DNA from: Paracoccus beibuensis
Lineage (GTDB): Bacteria; Pseudomonadota; Alphaproteobacteria; Rhodobacterales; Rhodobacteraceae
NCBI RefSeq assembly: GCF_026162625.1
Contig: NZ_JAOTBD010000013.1
Span: 1-64,000 of the forward strand
Reading direction: 5' to 3'
Length of the DNA: 64,000 bases
The translations under genes and the position numbers were made by a program. Positions 54,592-64,000 of this stretch are shown here, in pieces (within the stretch, counting starts at the first letter, position 1; each line of letters starts with the position of its first letter). The notes under the pieces are model-generated. The model had not been told where the DNA came from. It ran no database searches and was given only the letters and a program-made list of their open reading frames with translations.

Positions 54592-54878
54592 GTCGGTCCG
54601 TCGCCCTGCGGGCCCGTGACGGGCGACATGACCGGCACCGCGCGCCGCGGTGACTGCCGGCCCAGAAGGGCCAGCAGGCCCAGCGCAAAGCCCGCGACGC
54701 CGATCCCCGGCCCCCAGAGCAGCGTCAGCAGGCCCACGGTCGGCACCCCCAGGGCGACCAGGGTCCAGCGCGCGCGGATATGCCAGCGCCGCGCCAGCCG
54801 GGGCATCAGCAGTGCCAGGCACAGCCAGGTGCCGGTCAGAAGAAGTGCCGCCGCTGGCGGCGACGGCAGCGCGATCAC
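54588..54878 (-). CDS. DUF2484-like membrane protein
   Basis: The 96-aa product has three predicted helices ([37 protein letters not shown] and a third [13 protein letters not shown]) and a polar C-terminal tail. A DUF2484 protein is commonly found between murC and murB in Rhodobacterales, and its length and topology fit. It starts at GTG 54878 overlapping the murC stop by 4 bases, and ends in a GTGA overlap with the next gene. The function is unknown. Confidence 0.7.
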   Translation of the reverse strand: MIALPSPPAAALLLTGTWLCLALLMPRLARRWHIRARWTLVALGVPTVGLLTLLWGPGIGVAGFALGLLALLGRQSPRRAVPVMSPVTGPQGDGPT

Positions 54879-56302
54879 GCGGCGCGGCCTTGCAGGCGCG
54901 CCGGAAGCGCGTTCGCCCAGGTCGAGATGGTGCCCGCGCCCAGGCACACGACCATGTCGCCCGGTCGTGCCTGCTCGCGGACCAGACGCTCCAGGTCGTC
55001 TTCGGACAGGATGGCGCGGGCGTGGCGGTGGCCGTGGGCGATCAGCCCAGCCACCAGGTCGTCGCGCGATGCGCCGGGGATCGGGTCCTCTCCGGCGGCA
55101 TAGACATCGGCGATGGCAACCACGTCGGCCTCGTTGAAGCAGGTGCAGAAATCGTCGAACAGGCTGGACAGACGGGAAAAACGATGCGGCTGATGCACCG
55201 CGATCACCCGCCCGCTGCTGGCCTGCCGGGCTGCTTTCAGCACGGCGGCGATCTCCACCGGATGGTGGCCGTAGTCGTCGATGATGGTCACGCCGTCGAT
55301 CTCGCCCACGCGGGTGAAGCGGCGCCCCACCCCGCCGAACTTGGCCAGCGCCTCGCGGATCTCGGACATCTTGATGCCCAGGTGCCGCGCCACGGCGACC
55401 GCTGCCAGGCAGTTCGAGACGTTGTGGTCGCCCGGCATCGGCAGGGTGCAGCCTTCGATCACGCGCAGATCGCCGTTCTCGGCCGGTCCCTCGCCCTGCA
55501 GGGCGATGTCGAAATGGGCGATCCCGGCTTCATAACGCAGGTTCATCGCCCGCACGTCGGCCTGAGCGTTGAAGCCGAAGGTCACCACCCGGCGGTCGGT
55601 CAGCTTGCCGACCAGGGCCTGCACCTCGGGGTGATCGGTGCAGCACACGGCCAGGCCGTAGAACGGGATGCCCGAGGCGAAGCTGTAGAAGCCCTGACGC
55701 AGCGCGTCGAAGCTGCCCCAATGCTCCATGTGCTCGGGGTCGATATTGGTGACAATGGCGATGTCGGCAGGAAGCCGATTGAAGCTGCCGTCAGATTCGT
55801 CGGCCTCGACCACCATCCACTCGCCCGCGCCAGCCCGCGCGTTCGAGCCATAGGCATGGATCACGCCGCCGTTGATGACGGTAGGGTCCAGCCCCCCCGC
55901 ATCCAGCAGCGTCGCCACCATCGTCGTGGTGGTGGTCTTGCCATGGGTTCCGCCGATGGCGATGTTCGACTTCATCCGCATCAGCTCGGCCAGCATCTCG
56001 GCCCGGCGGACGACAGGCAGACCACGACGGCGCGCTTCCTCCAGTTCCGGGTTGCCCTTCTTGATTGCGGTCGAGATCACGATGACGCCCGCGCCCTCGA
56101 CATTCTCGGGCCGCTGACCTTCGAAGACGGTGGCGCCAAGGGTTTCCAGGCGGTCGGTGATCTTCGAGCGCTTGAGGTCGCTTCCCTGCACCCGGTACCC
56201 CAGCGTCAGCAGCACCTCGGCGATGCCGGACATGCCGATGCCGCCGATGCCCACGAAGTGGATCGGGCCCAGCTCACCGGGCAGTTTCGTCGCTGCGTTC
56301 AT
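54875..56302 (-). CDS. murC: UDP-N-acetylmuramate-L-alanine ligase
   Basis: MurC adds L-alanine to UDP-MurNAc, the first peptide step. The 475-aa enzyme has the Rossmann start [18 protein letters not shown], the ATP motif [10 protein letters not shown], the central domain with [11 protein letters not shown], and [10 protein letters not shown] in the C-terminal domain. GAGGAGA precedes the ATG. It follows murG and overlaps it by 4 bases. Confidence 0.97.
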   Translation of the reverse strand: MNAATKLPGELGPIHFVGIGGIGMSGIAEVLLTLGYRVQGSDLKRSKITDRLETLGATVFEGQRPENVEGAGVIVISTAIKKGNPELEEARRRGLPVVRRAEMLAELMRMKSNIAIGGTHGKTTTTTMVATLLDAGGLDPTVINGGVIHAYGSNARAGAGEWMVVEADESDGSFNRLPADIAIVTNIDPEHMEHWGSFDALRQGFYSFASGIPFYGLAVCCTDHPEVQALVGKLTDRRVVTFGFNAQADVRAMNLRYEAGIAHFDIALQGEGPAENGDLRVIEGCTLPMPGDHNVSNCLAAVAVARHLGIKMSEIREALAKFGGVGRRFTRVGEIDGVTIIDDYGHHPVEIAAVLKAARQASSGRVIAVHQPHRFSRLSSLFDDFCTCFNEADVVAIADVYAAGEDPIPGASRDDLVAGLIAHGHRHARAILSEDDLERLVREQARPGDMVVCLGAGTISTWANALPARLQGRAA

Positions 56303-57384
56303 CGCACTATCTCCTCGACGAGGTCGTAAAGGCGCCGCGCCGCATCGGGGCGGGCAAGGGTCAGCGCGGCTTGGGCCATAGCCTGGGCGTGCGCGGGGTC
56401 GGTCAGGATCGCGCGGATGTCGCGCGCAAGGCTTTCGGCGTCAAGCACGGATTCGGGATGAATCAGCGCTGCGCCCGCCTCGGCCAATGCCTGCGCATTG
56501 GCAGTCTGGTGATCGCCCGTCGCGGCGGCGAAGGGGATCAGGATCGCGGGCCGCCCGATCACGGCGATGTCGGCCAACGACGACGCACCCGATCGGCTGA
56601 TGACCAGCTGCGCGCGGGCCAGGCGGTCGGGGACGTCGGTAAAGAATGGCTGCACCTCGGCCTCGACCCCGGCGTCGGCATAGGCGCGGGTGACGCGCTC
56701 GGTATCCTCGGCCCGGGCCTGGTGGCTGACGCGCAGCCGCTGGCGCAAGTCATCCGCCAGCGCGGTGACGGCGGCGGGAACGACGTCCGACAGCACCCGC
56801 GCGCCTTGGCTGCCGCCGATCACCAGCAGGTTCAGCGGCCCCTCGCCCGGTGCCGCATAGGCGCTGGCCGCGCGGTCCAGCACGGCGACCCGCACCGGAT
56901 TGCCGGTATGGACGCCCGCAACGTCGTCAGGCAGTTCCGTCGGCCAAGTTCCGCAAGCGACCCGCTGCACCCGCCTTGCGAACATGCGGTTGACCCGGCC
57001 CATGACGCCGTTCTGTTCGTGGATCATCCGCGGCAGGCCCATTGTCCAGGCGGCCGACAGCGCCGGGATGGTCGGATAGCCGCCAAAGCCGATGACGACG
57101 GACGGCCGGTCGCGTCCGAAAGCCAACCGTGCCGACAGAACGCCTGCGCCGATCCTGAAGGGCGCCGCCAGCTTTCCGGCAGCGCCGCCCCGTGCCGTGG
57201 TAGCCGACGAGACGATCTGCCGTTCGACCGCGTCGGGAAAGCCGCCGGCATAGCGGGCGCCGCGTTCGTCGGTGGAGAGCTTCACCCGCCAGCCCTTCGA
57301 CAACAGAAGCTCGGCCAGGGCCTGGGCAGGAAACATGTGGCCACCGGTTCCTCCGGCAGCGATCAGGGCAAGGGGAGCGGACAT
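56299..57384 (-). CDS. murG: Undecaprenyldiphospho-muramoylpentapeptide GlcNAc transferase
   Basis: MurG makes lipid II by adding GlcNAc to lipid I at the inner membrane. The 361-aa GT28 enzyme starts [19 protein letters not shown], has [18 protein letters not shown], the donor motif [10 protein letters not shown] and [13 protein letters not shown] near the C-terminus. The ATG shares one base with the ftsW stop (TGATG), so the two are translationally coupled. Confidence 0.97.
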   Translation of the reverse strand: MSAPLALIAAGGTGGHMFPAQALAELLLSKGWRVKLSTDERGARYAGGFPDAVERQIVSSATTARGGAAGKLAAPFRIGAGVLSARLAFGRDRPSVVIGFGGYPTIPALSAAWTMGLPRMIHEQNGVMGRVNRMFARRVQRVACGTWPTELPDDVAGVHTGNPVRVAVLDRAASAYAAPGEGPLNLLVIGGSQGARVLSDVVPAAVTALADDLRQRLRVSHQARAEDTERVTRAYADAGVEAEVQPFFTDVPDRLARAQLVISRSGASSLADIAVIGRPAILIPFAAATGDHQTANAQALAEAGAALIHPESVLDAESLARDIRAILTDPAHAQAMAQAALTLARPDAARRLYDLVEEIVR

Positions 57385-58547
57385 CAGCGGCCCCGGCGCA
57401 GGATCTCGGCGAACTCGCCCTGGGGACGGGTCCGGGTCAACGCCAGCAGCATGCCCACAGCGATTCCCGAGGCGATTACGGAAGAGCCGCCATAGCTGAC
57501 GAAAGGCAGCGTCATCCCCTTTGCGGGCAGCAGCCGCACGGCGACGCCCATGTTGATCAGCGCCTGAACGCCCAGGGCACACGCAAGGCCGGTGCCGGCG
57601 ATCCGCGCGAAGGGATCGCGTTCCTTCAACAGGCGCAGCAGCGACCGGACCACGATTGTGGCATAGAGGAGGATCACCAACAGCACCATGACCAGCCCGT
57701 ATTCCTCGGCGGCGACGGCGATGATGAAGTCGGTATGCGCGTCGGGCAGCGACCACTTGACCTGCCCTTCGCCCACACCCACGCCGAAGAAGCGCCCCTC
57801 TTGGATGGCGTTGGTGGCGAAATATATCTGCGTGTTCGCGTCGATCTCGGATTCAAGGAAGCTGTTGATCCGACGGGCGAAATGTTCCGACATGTTATAG
57901 GCCGCCACGCCACCGATGCCGGCCAGTCCGGCCACGCCGACCATCAGGATGACCGGCGATCCGGCGACGAAGTACATGACCAGCCAGGAAAACAGGACCA
58001 GCGACGCCTGCCCGAAGTCGGGCTGCAACGCCAGCAGCAGCACGATGCACATCGCGGCGAAGAAGGAATAGAGCTTGCCGGGCGGGCCGCCGACCTCCTG
58101 GCTCGCGGCCATGAACCACGCGCAGAGGGCGACGAAGCCGGGCTTGAGGAACTCTGACGGCTGGACCGACACGAAGCCAAGCGACAGCCAGCGGGTGGCG
58201 CCCTTGCCGAAGTCCGTGCCGATGACCGGCAGCGCCAGGATCGCCGCGAACGAGATCACGAAGCCCAGCACGCCGATGCGCCTGATCTGGCGCGGCGACA
58301 TCATCGACATGACCAGCATGACGATCAGCGCCAGTACGCCGAAGACCGCTTGCCGCTGAACGTAGTAGAAGCGCGGGAGGTTGTTCTTTTCCGCAAGCGG
58401 CACCGAGGCGGCCAGCCCCAGCAGCAGCCCGACCGCGAACAGGCCCAGCACGCAGGCCAGGGCCCACTTGTCCAGGGTCCGCCACCATCGTGGAAGAATC
58501 GGGTCACCCGCCCGCACGGGCGTCGTGCCAAAGACCATCTCGGTCAT
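57384..58547 (-). CDS. ftsW: Septal peptidoglycan polymerase FtsW
   Basis: FtsW is a SEDS-family glycosyltransferase that works with PBP3 at the septum. The 387-aa membrane protein has about ten helices and the SEDS motifs [37 protein letters not shown] and [21 protein letters not shown] (in parts). The start at 58547 follows GGCGG. It is the first gene of the cluster here; its usual upstream neighbours murD, mraY and murF are absent. Confidence 0.94.
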   Translation of the reverse strand: MTEMVFGTTPVRAGDPILPRWWRTLDKWALACVLGLFAVGLLLGLAASVPLAEKNNLPRFYYVQRQAVFGVLALIVMLVMSMMSPRQIRRIGVLGFVISFAAILALPVIGTDFGKGATRWLSLGFVSVQPSEFLKPGFVALCAWFMAASQEVGGPPGKLYSFFAAMCIVLLLALQPDFGQASLVLFSWLVMYFVAGSPVILMVGVAGLAGIGGVAAYNMSEHFARRINSFLESEIDANTQIYFATNAIQEGRFFGVGVGEGQVKWSLPDAHTDFIIAVAAEEYGLVMVLLVILLYATIVVRSLLRLLKERDPFARIAGTGLACALGVQALINMGVAVRLLPAKGMTLPFVSYGGSSVIASGIAVGMLLALTRTRPQGEFAEILRRGR

Positions 58548-58703
58548 GGGAATACCGCCGTCACTGCCTCTGCCTTGCCCGATTTTTCGGGTCTGACAGG
58601 AAGCATAGCGCCAAACACGACGTCGCGCCACTGTCGATTGAACCAGCGGCAGCGGCAAAGGGTGAGCCGTTACCGACCAACGCAACCACCGGTTGCTGTC
58701 TAT

Positions 58704-59447
58704 TCAGCCGAGGACCGCAAGCGCCGGAAAACTTTCCAGCAGCCAGAAGCTGAATGCCGAAAAGGCGCCGGTCAGCAGCATGACGCCGACGGCGACCAGC
58801 AGCGCGCCCATGACGCGCTCGATCAGCTTCAGGTGGGGCTTGATGCGGTTCATCACGCCGATGGCGCGGTCGATAAACAGCGCGGCCAGCAGGAAGGGGA
58901 TGCCCAGGCCGAGCGCATAGACCGCCAGAAGCGCCGTTCCACGCGACAGCTCTCCTCCGGTGGCGGCCAGCGACAGGATCATGCCCAGCTGCGGGCCGAT
59001 GCAGGGCGTCCAGCCGAAGGCGAAGGCCAGGCCCAGAACGTAGGCCCCGAACGCGCCGCCATCCTGGCGACCTGCATCGACGCGCGCCTCGTGGTCGAGG
59101 AACGGGATGCGGATGACGTGCAGGAAATGCAGGCCCATCACGACGACCATGACCCCCGCCACACGCGCAAGGATGTCCTGGTACTGCAGGAACGCCCGCC
59201 CCAGCGCCGAGGCGGCAAATCCCATGACCAGGAAGACCGTGGACAGGCCCAGCACGAAGAACAGCGCCGGCAGGACGGCGCTGCGTTCCCGCGCCTTCAG
59301 GCCGGTGACCCCGACGCCGGTCATGTAGGCCAGGTAGGGCGGCACGATCGGCAGAACACAGGGCGACAGGAATGACAGGAACCCGGCCAGCAGCGCGACG
59401 AAGGCAGCGGGCAGGAAGGCGGATGTGGCGAGTTCGATTCCGAGCAT
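58704..59447 (-). CDS. ccdA: Cytochrome c biogenesis protein CcdA
   Basis: CcdA passes reductant from cytoplasmic thioredoxin to periplasmic thiol proteins needed for cytochrome c maturation. The 247-aa protein has six membrane helices with the two redox cysteines in SPCVLPIVPPY and TPCIGPQLG. The start at 59447 (MLGIELATS) is inferred from the family; no strong ribosome site is seen. It is downstream of rne on the same strand. Confidence 0.93.
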   Translation of the reverse strand: MLGIELATSAFLPAAFVALLAGFLSFLSPCVLPIVPPYLAYMTGVGVTGLKARERSAVLPALFFVLGLSTVFLVMGFAASALGRAFLQYQDILARVAGVMVVVMGLHFLHVIRIPFLDHEARVDAGRQDGGAFGAYVLGLAFAFGWTPCIGPQLGMILSLAATGGELSRGTALLAVYALGLGIPFLLAALFIDRAIGVMNRIKPHLKLIERVMGALLVAVGVMLLTGAFSAFSFWLLESFPALAVLG

Positions 59448-59567
59448 GCCGGGCAACTTACCGCGATGGACGGCAAAGGACAGGGGCCAAAGCGTCACGC
59501 CTTCGTGCGCAGACCGCAAAGGACAAGGGGCGCGACGTTGCCGTCGCGCCCCCGTCTGTTCGTGGCC

Positions 59568-62090
59568 TCAGCGGCCCGACCACCAGCCGCGGCGCTTGGG
59601 CGCGGGCTCGGCCCTCGTGGGCTCGGGCTGGTTGGCAGCCTCTGACGGCGTCACGACGGCTGCCGGCCTCGGCGTGTCGTCCTGCGCAACCGCGGTGTCC
59701 TCGTCTTCGGCCGGCGCCTCGGCAACCGCGCGCAGTTCGACCGGCTCGGGGCGCTCGTGCGCATGGGCCTGCTCGACGTGGTCCTTGGTCTCGGCCGGCT
59801 CGGACTGTGCAGCGGGCTCGTCGGCCACGACCGGCTCGGCCGCGGTCTCGACCAGCGCTTCGGCCACCGTCTCGGCGGCTGGCGCGGCAGTCGTGGCCAG
59901 TTCGGGCAGCGCGTCGGCACGACCGCTGTCCGAGGCTTCGGCCAGATCCACCGCATCGGGAAGCGGCGCGGCCTCGGCCTGCTTGCGGGAACGCGAGCGC
60001 GTCCGCGTCCGACCGCGCGGACGTTCCGCGGGCGCGTCCTCGACCGGAGCCGCCTCGGGGGCTGCGTCCTCAGCCTGCTCGTCGTCGTCCGCCGACGCCT
60101 CGTCAGCGCGGGCGTCCGTCTCGCCCTCGGCGCGGTCGCCGGACTTCTTCCGCCGACGGCGACGGCGGCGGCGCGACCGCCCGCCCTCTCCGTTGTCGTC
60201 GGCCGAGCTGTCGGCCTCGTCCTCGGCCGCGTCGTCCTCGCGCGCAACCTCGACCTCGGCGGGCGCCTCGTCCTCGATCCCGGCGTCTAACGCGTCGATA
60301 TCCAGATCTTCGTCCTCGTCGTCGATGCTGGCCATCAGGTCGGCATTGACGCCCAACGGCACCTGCGAGGGTTCGGGCACGGCGCGCGTCGCCGTCTTGA
60401 ACTTCTCGATGGCATAATCGGGCGACACCAGCGCCGGATCGGCCTCGACGCGCACGGACATGCCATAGCGCAGCTCGATCCCCGCGACATGCTCGCGCTT
60501 GGCGTTCATCAGGAAGTTCGCCACCGCGATCGGCGCCTTTACCAGAACCTCGCGGCTCCGCTTGCGCGTGCCCTCTTCCTCGATCGCGCGCAGGATCGTC
60601 AGCGCCAGGCTGTCATCGGACCGGATCAGGCCGGTGCCATGGCAATGGGCGCAAGGCTGCGTCGTCGATTCGAGCATGCCCGGACGCAGGCGCTGGCGCG
60701 ACATCTCCATCAGGCCGAAGCCCGAGATGCGGCCGATCTGGATGCGGGCGCGATCTGATTTCAGTTTTTCCTTGATGCGCTTTTCGACCGCCGCATTGTT
60801 CTTGCGCTCGTCCATGTCGATGAAGTCGATCACGATCAGGCCGGCCAGGTCGCGCAGGCGCAGCTGGCGGGCCACCTCGTCGGCGGCCTCGAGGTTGGTC
60901 TTGAGCGCGGTTTCCTCGATCGAGCCTTCCTTGGTGGCCCGGCCAGAGTTCACGTCGATGGCGACCAGCGCCTCTGTGACGCCGATGACGATATAGCCGC
61001 CCGATTTCAGCTGCACGACCGGATTGAACATGCCGGCCAGATAGCTTTCGACCCCGTAGCGCGCAAACAGCGGCATCTGGTCCTTGTAGTGGACGACGCT
61101 CTTGGCATGGGACGGCATGATCATCTTCATGAAGTCCTTGGCCACGCGGAAACCGCGCTCGCCCTCGACCAGGACTTCATCGATGTCCTTGCTGTAAAGG
61201 TCGCGGATGTTGCGCTTGATCAGGTCCCCTTCTTCGTAGATCGGCGCGGGCGCGATCGACTTGAAGGTCAGGTCGCGGATCTGCTCCCACAGGCGCAGCA
61301 GGTATTCGTAATCGCGCCGGATCTCGGTCCGGGTCCGCTGGCTGCCGGCGGTGCGGATGATCAGGCCGGCGCCCTTCGGCACCTCCAGCTCTCCTGCGAT
61401 GTCCTTCAGCTTCTTGCGGTCAGCGGCATTGGTGATCTTGCGGCTGATCCCGCCGCCGCGCGCCGTGTTGGGCATCAGCACGCAGTAGCGGCCCGGCAGC
61501 GACAAATAGGTGGTCAGCGCAGCGCCCTTGTTGCCGCGCTCCTCCTTGACGACCTGCACCAGCATGATCTGGCGGACCTTGATCACTTCCTGGATCTTGT
61601 AGCGGCGGGCGCGCGGCTTCCTTGGCGCACGCACCTCCTCGGCCACGTCCTCCTCGGCGACGGATTCGATCTCGTCGTCCTTGTCGGTCGCCGCGGTGCC
61701 GCCCTCGTCCTCGGACTGGGTCTCGTCGCCGTTCTCGGCATCCTCGGCCACGGGCTTGCGGCGACGCGAGCCACGCTCTTCCTCGGCCTCCTGGGCCTCG
61801 GCATGGGCGCGTTCCTCGGCCATCAGGGCTTCGCGGTCGGCAGCCGGGATCTGGTAGTAGTCCGGGTGGATTTCCGCGAAGGCCAGGAAGCCGTGCCGGT
61901 TCCCGCCGTAATCCACGAATGCCGCCTGCAGCGACGGCTCGACCCGCGTCACCTTGGCGAGGTAGATGTTCCCCGACAGCTGACGCTTGTTGACGGTCTC
62001 GAAATCAAATTCCTCGACCTTGGTTCCATCGACCACGACCACCCGAGTTTCCTCGGCATGGGTGGCGTCGATCAGCATTTTCATTGCCAT
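59568..62090 (-). CDS. rne: Ribonuclease E
   Basis: RNase E starts decay and processing of most RNAs and scaffolds the degradosome. The 840-aa product has the S1 domain split by an acidic insert (about residues 90-165), the 5'-sensor, and the DNase-I-like catalytic domain with Asp in VAIDVNSG and IVIDFIDMDERKNN. The zinc link is CAHCHGTG. The C-terminal third is disordered, with Glu/Asp-rich and Arg-rich blocks for RNA and partners, ending RRGWWSGR. ATG 62090 is chosen by homology over ATGs 6 and 12 bases on. Confidence 0.95.
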   Translation of the reverse strand: MAMKMLIDATHAEETRVVVVDGTKVEEFDFETVNKRQLSGNIYLAKVTRVEPSLQAAFVDYGGNRHGFLAFAEIHPDYYQIPAADREALMAEERAHAEAQEAEEERGSRRRKPVAEDAENGDETQSEDEGGTAATDKDDEIESVAEEDVAEEVRAPRKPRARRYKIQEVIKVRQIMLVQVVKEERGNKGAALTTYLSLPGRYCVLMPNTARGGGISRKITNAADRKKLKDIAGELEVPKGAGLIIRTAGSQRTRTEIRRDYEYLLRLWEQIRDLTFKSIAPAPIYEEGDLIKRNIRDLYSKDIDEVLVEGERGFRVAKDFMKMIMPSHAKSVVHYKDQMPLFARYGVESYLAGMFNPVVQLKSGGYIVIGVTEALVAIDVNSGRATKEGSIEETALKTNLEAADEVARQLRLRDLAGLIVIDFIDMDERKNNAAVEKRIKEKLKSDRARIQIGRISGFGLMEMSRQRLRPGMLESTTQPCAHCHGTGLIRSDDSLALTILRAIEEEGTRKRSREVLVKAPIAVANFLMNAKREHVAGIELRYGMSVRVEADPALVSPDYAIEKFKTATRAVPEPSQVPLGVNADLMASIDDEDEDLDIDALDAGIEDEAPAEVEVAREDDAAEDEADSSADDNGEGGRSRRRRRRRRKKSGDRAEGETDARADEASADDDEQAEDAAPEAAPVEDAPAERPRGRTRTRSRSRKQAEAAPLPDAVDLAEASDSGRADALPELATTAAPAAETVAEALVETAAEPVVADEPAAQSEPAETKDHVEQAHAHERPEPVELRAVAEAPAEDEDTAVAQDDTPRPAAVVTPSEAANQPEPTRAEPAPKRRGWWSGR

Positions 62091-62675
62091 TTTGATGTCT
62101 TTCGCGCAGCCTGCGGCCGGGCGGCGCCAGTGGCGTCCCCGGTTCAAGCCTGCGGTATGATGTGGACGCGGGCGCGTCACCGACGAAGACATCCGGTCCG
62201 GCGGTGCCTTCGCCCCGCCCGATCCGAAGTCTGCCGTCCAAAGCGCGCGTCATCGCGTCTGTTCCTTAGAATGACCCGGAGCCGCAAGGCCGGCCGGGCC
62301 GCTGTCCGTTTCACCCCATGCGCGTTCCCGGAAGCGGTGGCGCGGCCGTGGGGCGGCTTTTCCGCGTGGCATGTGACCTACCGCCTGTGAGGTCGGGATC
62401 AGAGGTGCCGCGCTGCGAAACTGTCGGCGCGTGGCAACTCCTGGTTGAGAAGCCTCGCGCATAAGCCTCACCATAGCGGCGGAAGTATGGAAAATTCAAT
62501 GGCGAAAACGACCGGCGCCTTCGTGCAGCGAATTTCGGCCTTTCCGAACCGCACGGATCGGCGCAGCCGGGCGTGCTCTGCCTCATTGCGCGTCACGCTG
62601 GCTTAACGGTTTCTTCACGGCCCTGTCGCAGGCTTGCGGTACCCGAAGGGTGACGGAGCTTGGCGAGGGCGTTCG
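62091..62675. other. Long divergent gap containing the rne leader
   Basis: These 585 bases separate rne from the divergent hydrolase. No gene is convincing. Up to about 380 bases would be a transcribed rne leader if the promoter below is right; rne messages are autoregulated through long leaders in other bacteria. The part near 62460-62520 is AT-richer. Confidence 0.45.
62470..62499 (-). promoter_or_regulatory. Candidate rne promoter
   Basis: On the minus strand TTGAAT (62494-62499), an 18-base spacer and TATGGT (62470-62475) resemble a housekeeping promoter, within the AT-richer part of the gap. Confidence 0.45.
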
Positions 62676-63557
62676 ATGGCGGTGATGCAGGTCAATGCCG
62701 GATCAGAGGTGCCCCCCGCCATTCTGCGGGCCGCAGGCAACCTGCCCCCGGGCGCCCCCATCATCGTCATGCTGCACGGCTATCGCTTTTCGCCCCATAT
62801 CCCCACCCATGATCCGCATCGCCACATCCTGTCGCCGGATGATCTGCCGCATGCGCCGTCCTGGCCCCGCGCGCTGGGGTTCAGCGGACAGGATGGCGAG
62901 GGGCTGGCGATCGCATTGGGATGGGACGCGCGTGGTCGACTTCGCGCCGCCTATGAAAAGGCAGCCGATGTCGGCGCGGGCCTGGGACGCCTTTTGTCGC
63001 AGCTGTCAGACCGGGCCGGGCGCCCCGTCGGCCTGATCGGCCACTCGCTCGGCGGCCGCGTGGCCCTGCAGGCCATCGCAACGGCCGAGGCGGGCAGCGT
63101 GGGCCGTGTCATCCTGCTGAACGCCGCCGAATTTCAGCATTCCGCCGCCGAGGCCCTGCGCCAGCCCGCCGGAGCCGGCGCCGAAATCCTGAACGTCACC
63201 GCCCGGGAAAACGACGTCTTCGACTTTGCGCTGGAACAGCTTCTGACGCGGGGGCGTCATCGCGCGCTTGGCAACGGGCTGGCGCAGCCGCGCGGCAACT
63301 GGATCGACCTGCAGATCGACGATGGGGCCACGCTGGATGCGCTGGCCGATCTGGGCTTCCCGACCGACCGCGGGGCACGGCGCATGTCGCACTGGACGCC
63401 CTATCTTCGGCGAGGCCTGTTCGATTTCTATCGTGCGGCGCTGTGCCACCCCTGGGCGCTGCCGCTGGGGCTGCTGCGCCACCACCTGCCGGGGCGCCCA
63501 CAACCGCGCTGGTCGCGCCTGCTGGCGGGTCCGTCGCTTGTGGGTGCCCGTGCCTGA
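62676..63557 (+). CDS. Alpha/beta hydrolase
   Basis: The 293-aa protein has the fold's first strand IIVMLHGYRFSP, with the oxyanion HGY, and the nucleophile motif LIGHSLGGRVA. A late Asp (ENDVFDFAL) and His (MSHWTPYL) may complete the triad. No signal peptide is evident. The substrate is unknown. The ATG at 62676 follows GAGGG. It is divergent from rne and convergent with yciB. Confidence 0.78.
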   Translation: MAVMQVNAGSEVPPAILRAAGNLPPGAPIIVMLHGYRFSPHIPTHDPHRHILSPDDLPHAPSWPRALGFSGQDGEGLAIALGWDARGRLRAAYEKAADVGAGLGRLLSQLSDRAGRPVGLIGHSLGGRVALQAIATAEAGSVGRVILLNAAEFQHSAAEALRQPAGAGAEILNVTARENDVFDFALEQLLTRGRHRALGNGLAQPRGNWIDLQIDDGATLDALADLGFPTDRGARRMSHWTPYLRRGLFDFYRAALCHPWALPLGLLRHHLPGRPQPRWSRLLAGPSLVGARA

Positions 63558-63569
63558 GCTTCGCGGACG

Positions 63570-64000
63570 TCAGACGCGGTCGTCTCCGGGTGCCTTATCG
63601 GGCAGCGCATGGGCACGGTAAAGCCCGGCATTCCCCAGAAGGAACACGAACAGCAGGACCGGCAGGCCGAATGTCTTGAAGTAGACCCAGGTCGTGTCCG
63701 ACAGGTTGCGCCAGATCACCTCGTTCGCGACGGCCAGCGCCAGGAAGAACAGCGCCATGCGCAGGGTCAGCTTGCGCCAGCCCTCGGCGTCCAGCGGCAG
63801 CGCCTCGCCCAGAACGGCACCCAGCCAGTTGCGGCGCAGCACAAGGCTAGCGCCCAGGATCGAGGCAAAGAGGACATAGATGATCGTGGGCTTCAGCTTG
63901 AAGAAACGCGGGTCGTTCAGCCAGACCGACATGCCCCCGAAGACGACCACGAGGACCAGCGTCGCCACTTGCATCGGAGCCAGCTTGCCCGACAGGCGCC
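63570..64000 (-). CDS. YciB-type inner-membrane septation protein, 5' part cut by window end
   Basis: Only the last 143 residues are inside the window. They match YciB/IspZ-family membrane proteins: RLSGKLAPMQVATLV, LNDPRFFKLKPTIIYVLFA, ANEVIWRNLSDTTWVYFK and the final helix. These proteins affect envelope stability and septation. The frame runs open to the window edge, so an internal ATG at 63974 is not the true start. Confidence 0.88.
   Translation of the reverse strand, partial: RLSGKLAPMQVATLVLVVVFGGMSVWLNDPRFFKLKPTIIYVLFASILGASLVLRRNWLGAVLGEALPLDAEGWRKLTLRMALFFLALAVANEVIWRNLSDTTWVYFKTFGLPVLLFVFLLGNAGLYRAHALPDKAPGDDRV

Overview
The window is high-GC DNA (about two thirds G+C by eye) from an alphaproteobacterium of the Rhodobacterales, most like Paracoccus. 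The evidence is the phaZ / phaC-phaP-phaR arrangement with PhaR-type operator boxes, a ScfR/PccR-type short-chain acyl regulator, DUF2484 inside the mur cluster, and the ftsQAZ-lpxC-bamD-recN order. It reads as core chromosome. I saw no insertion sequence, prophage, CRISPR array or rRNA.

Layout. 1-5.1 kb: tRNA-Ser(GGA) and the polyhydroxybutyrate (PHB) locus, with phaC, phaP and phaR on the minus strand and phaZ divergent. 5.2-12.3 kb: a PPOX-fold protein, an alpha/beta hydrolase, thrS, a cold-shock gene, a DsbA-fold protein, an MFS exporter and rpsD. 12.4-18.6 kb: an aromatic aminotransferase and tyrC, a ChaC-like protein, a MotA/ExbB-like plus OmpA/MotB-like pair, and an SMR exporter. 18.6-24.1 kb: yihY, an unknown membrane protein, purB, an orphan fliG-like gene, a 47-aa membrane protein and gap. 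24.3-29.2 kb: an SDR enzyme, a 105-aa Met-rich protein under a PhaR-type box, pyrC-pyrE, dnaB and a DUF486 protein. 29.5-36.5 kb: a second MFS exporter, a ScfR-like regulator, an M23 peptidase-bactofilin pair, an SDR enzyme, coaD and a CBS protein. 36.6-43.4 kb: a LysR regulator and a valine-degradation cluster (mmsA, acyl-CoA dehydrogenase, hydroxyisobutyryl-CoA hydrolase, mmsB) interrupted by a YbdK-like ligase. 43.5-44.2 kb: two tandem exported paralogues. 44.2-58.5 kb: a long minus-strand envelope and division cluster (ftsW, murG, murC, DUF2484, an unknown, murB, ddl, ftsQ, ftsA, ftsZ, lpxC, bamD, recN). 58.7-64 kb: ccdA, rne, an alpha/beta hydrolase and a partial yciB.

How it fits together. 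PHB synthesis, granule coating and mobilisation sit in one locus. The same 15-bp operator recurs 24 kb away in front of a small unrecognised protein, which suggests an extra PHB-regulon member. Valine breakdown yields propionyl-CoA precursors, and a ScfR/PccR-type regulator of short-chain acyl metabolism lies 7 kb upstream; TTTGCA-type boxes precede both loci. The envelope cluster is tightly coupled by 1-4 bp overlaps and unusually many GTG starts.

The least explained items are the PhaR-boxed small protein, the FliG homologue without flagellar neighbours close to a MotA/MotB-like pair, the tandem exported paralogues, and the two membrane proteins between murC and murB.
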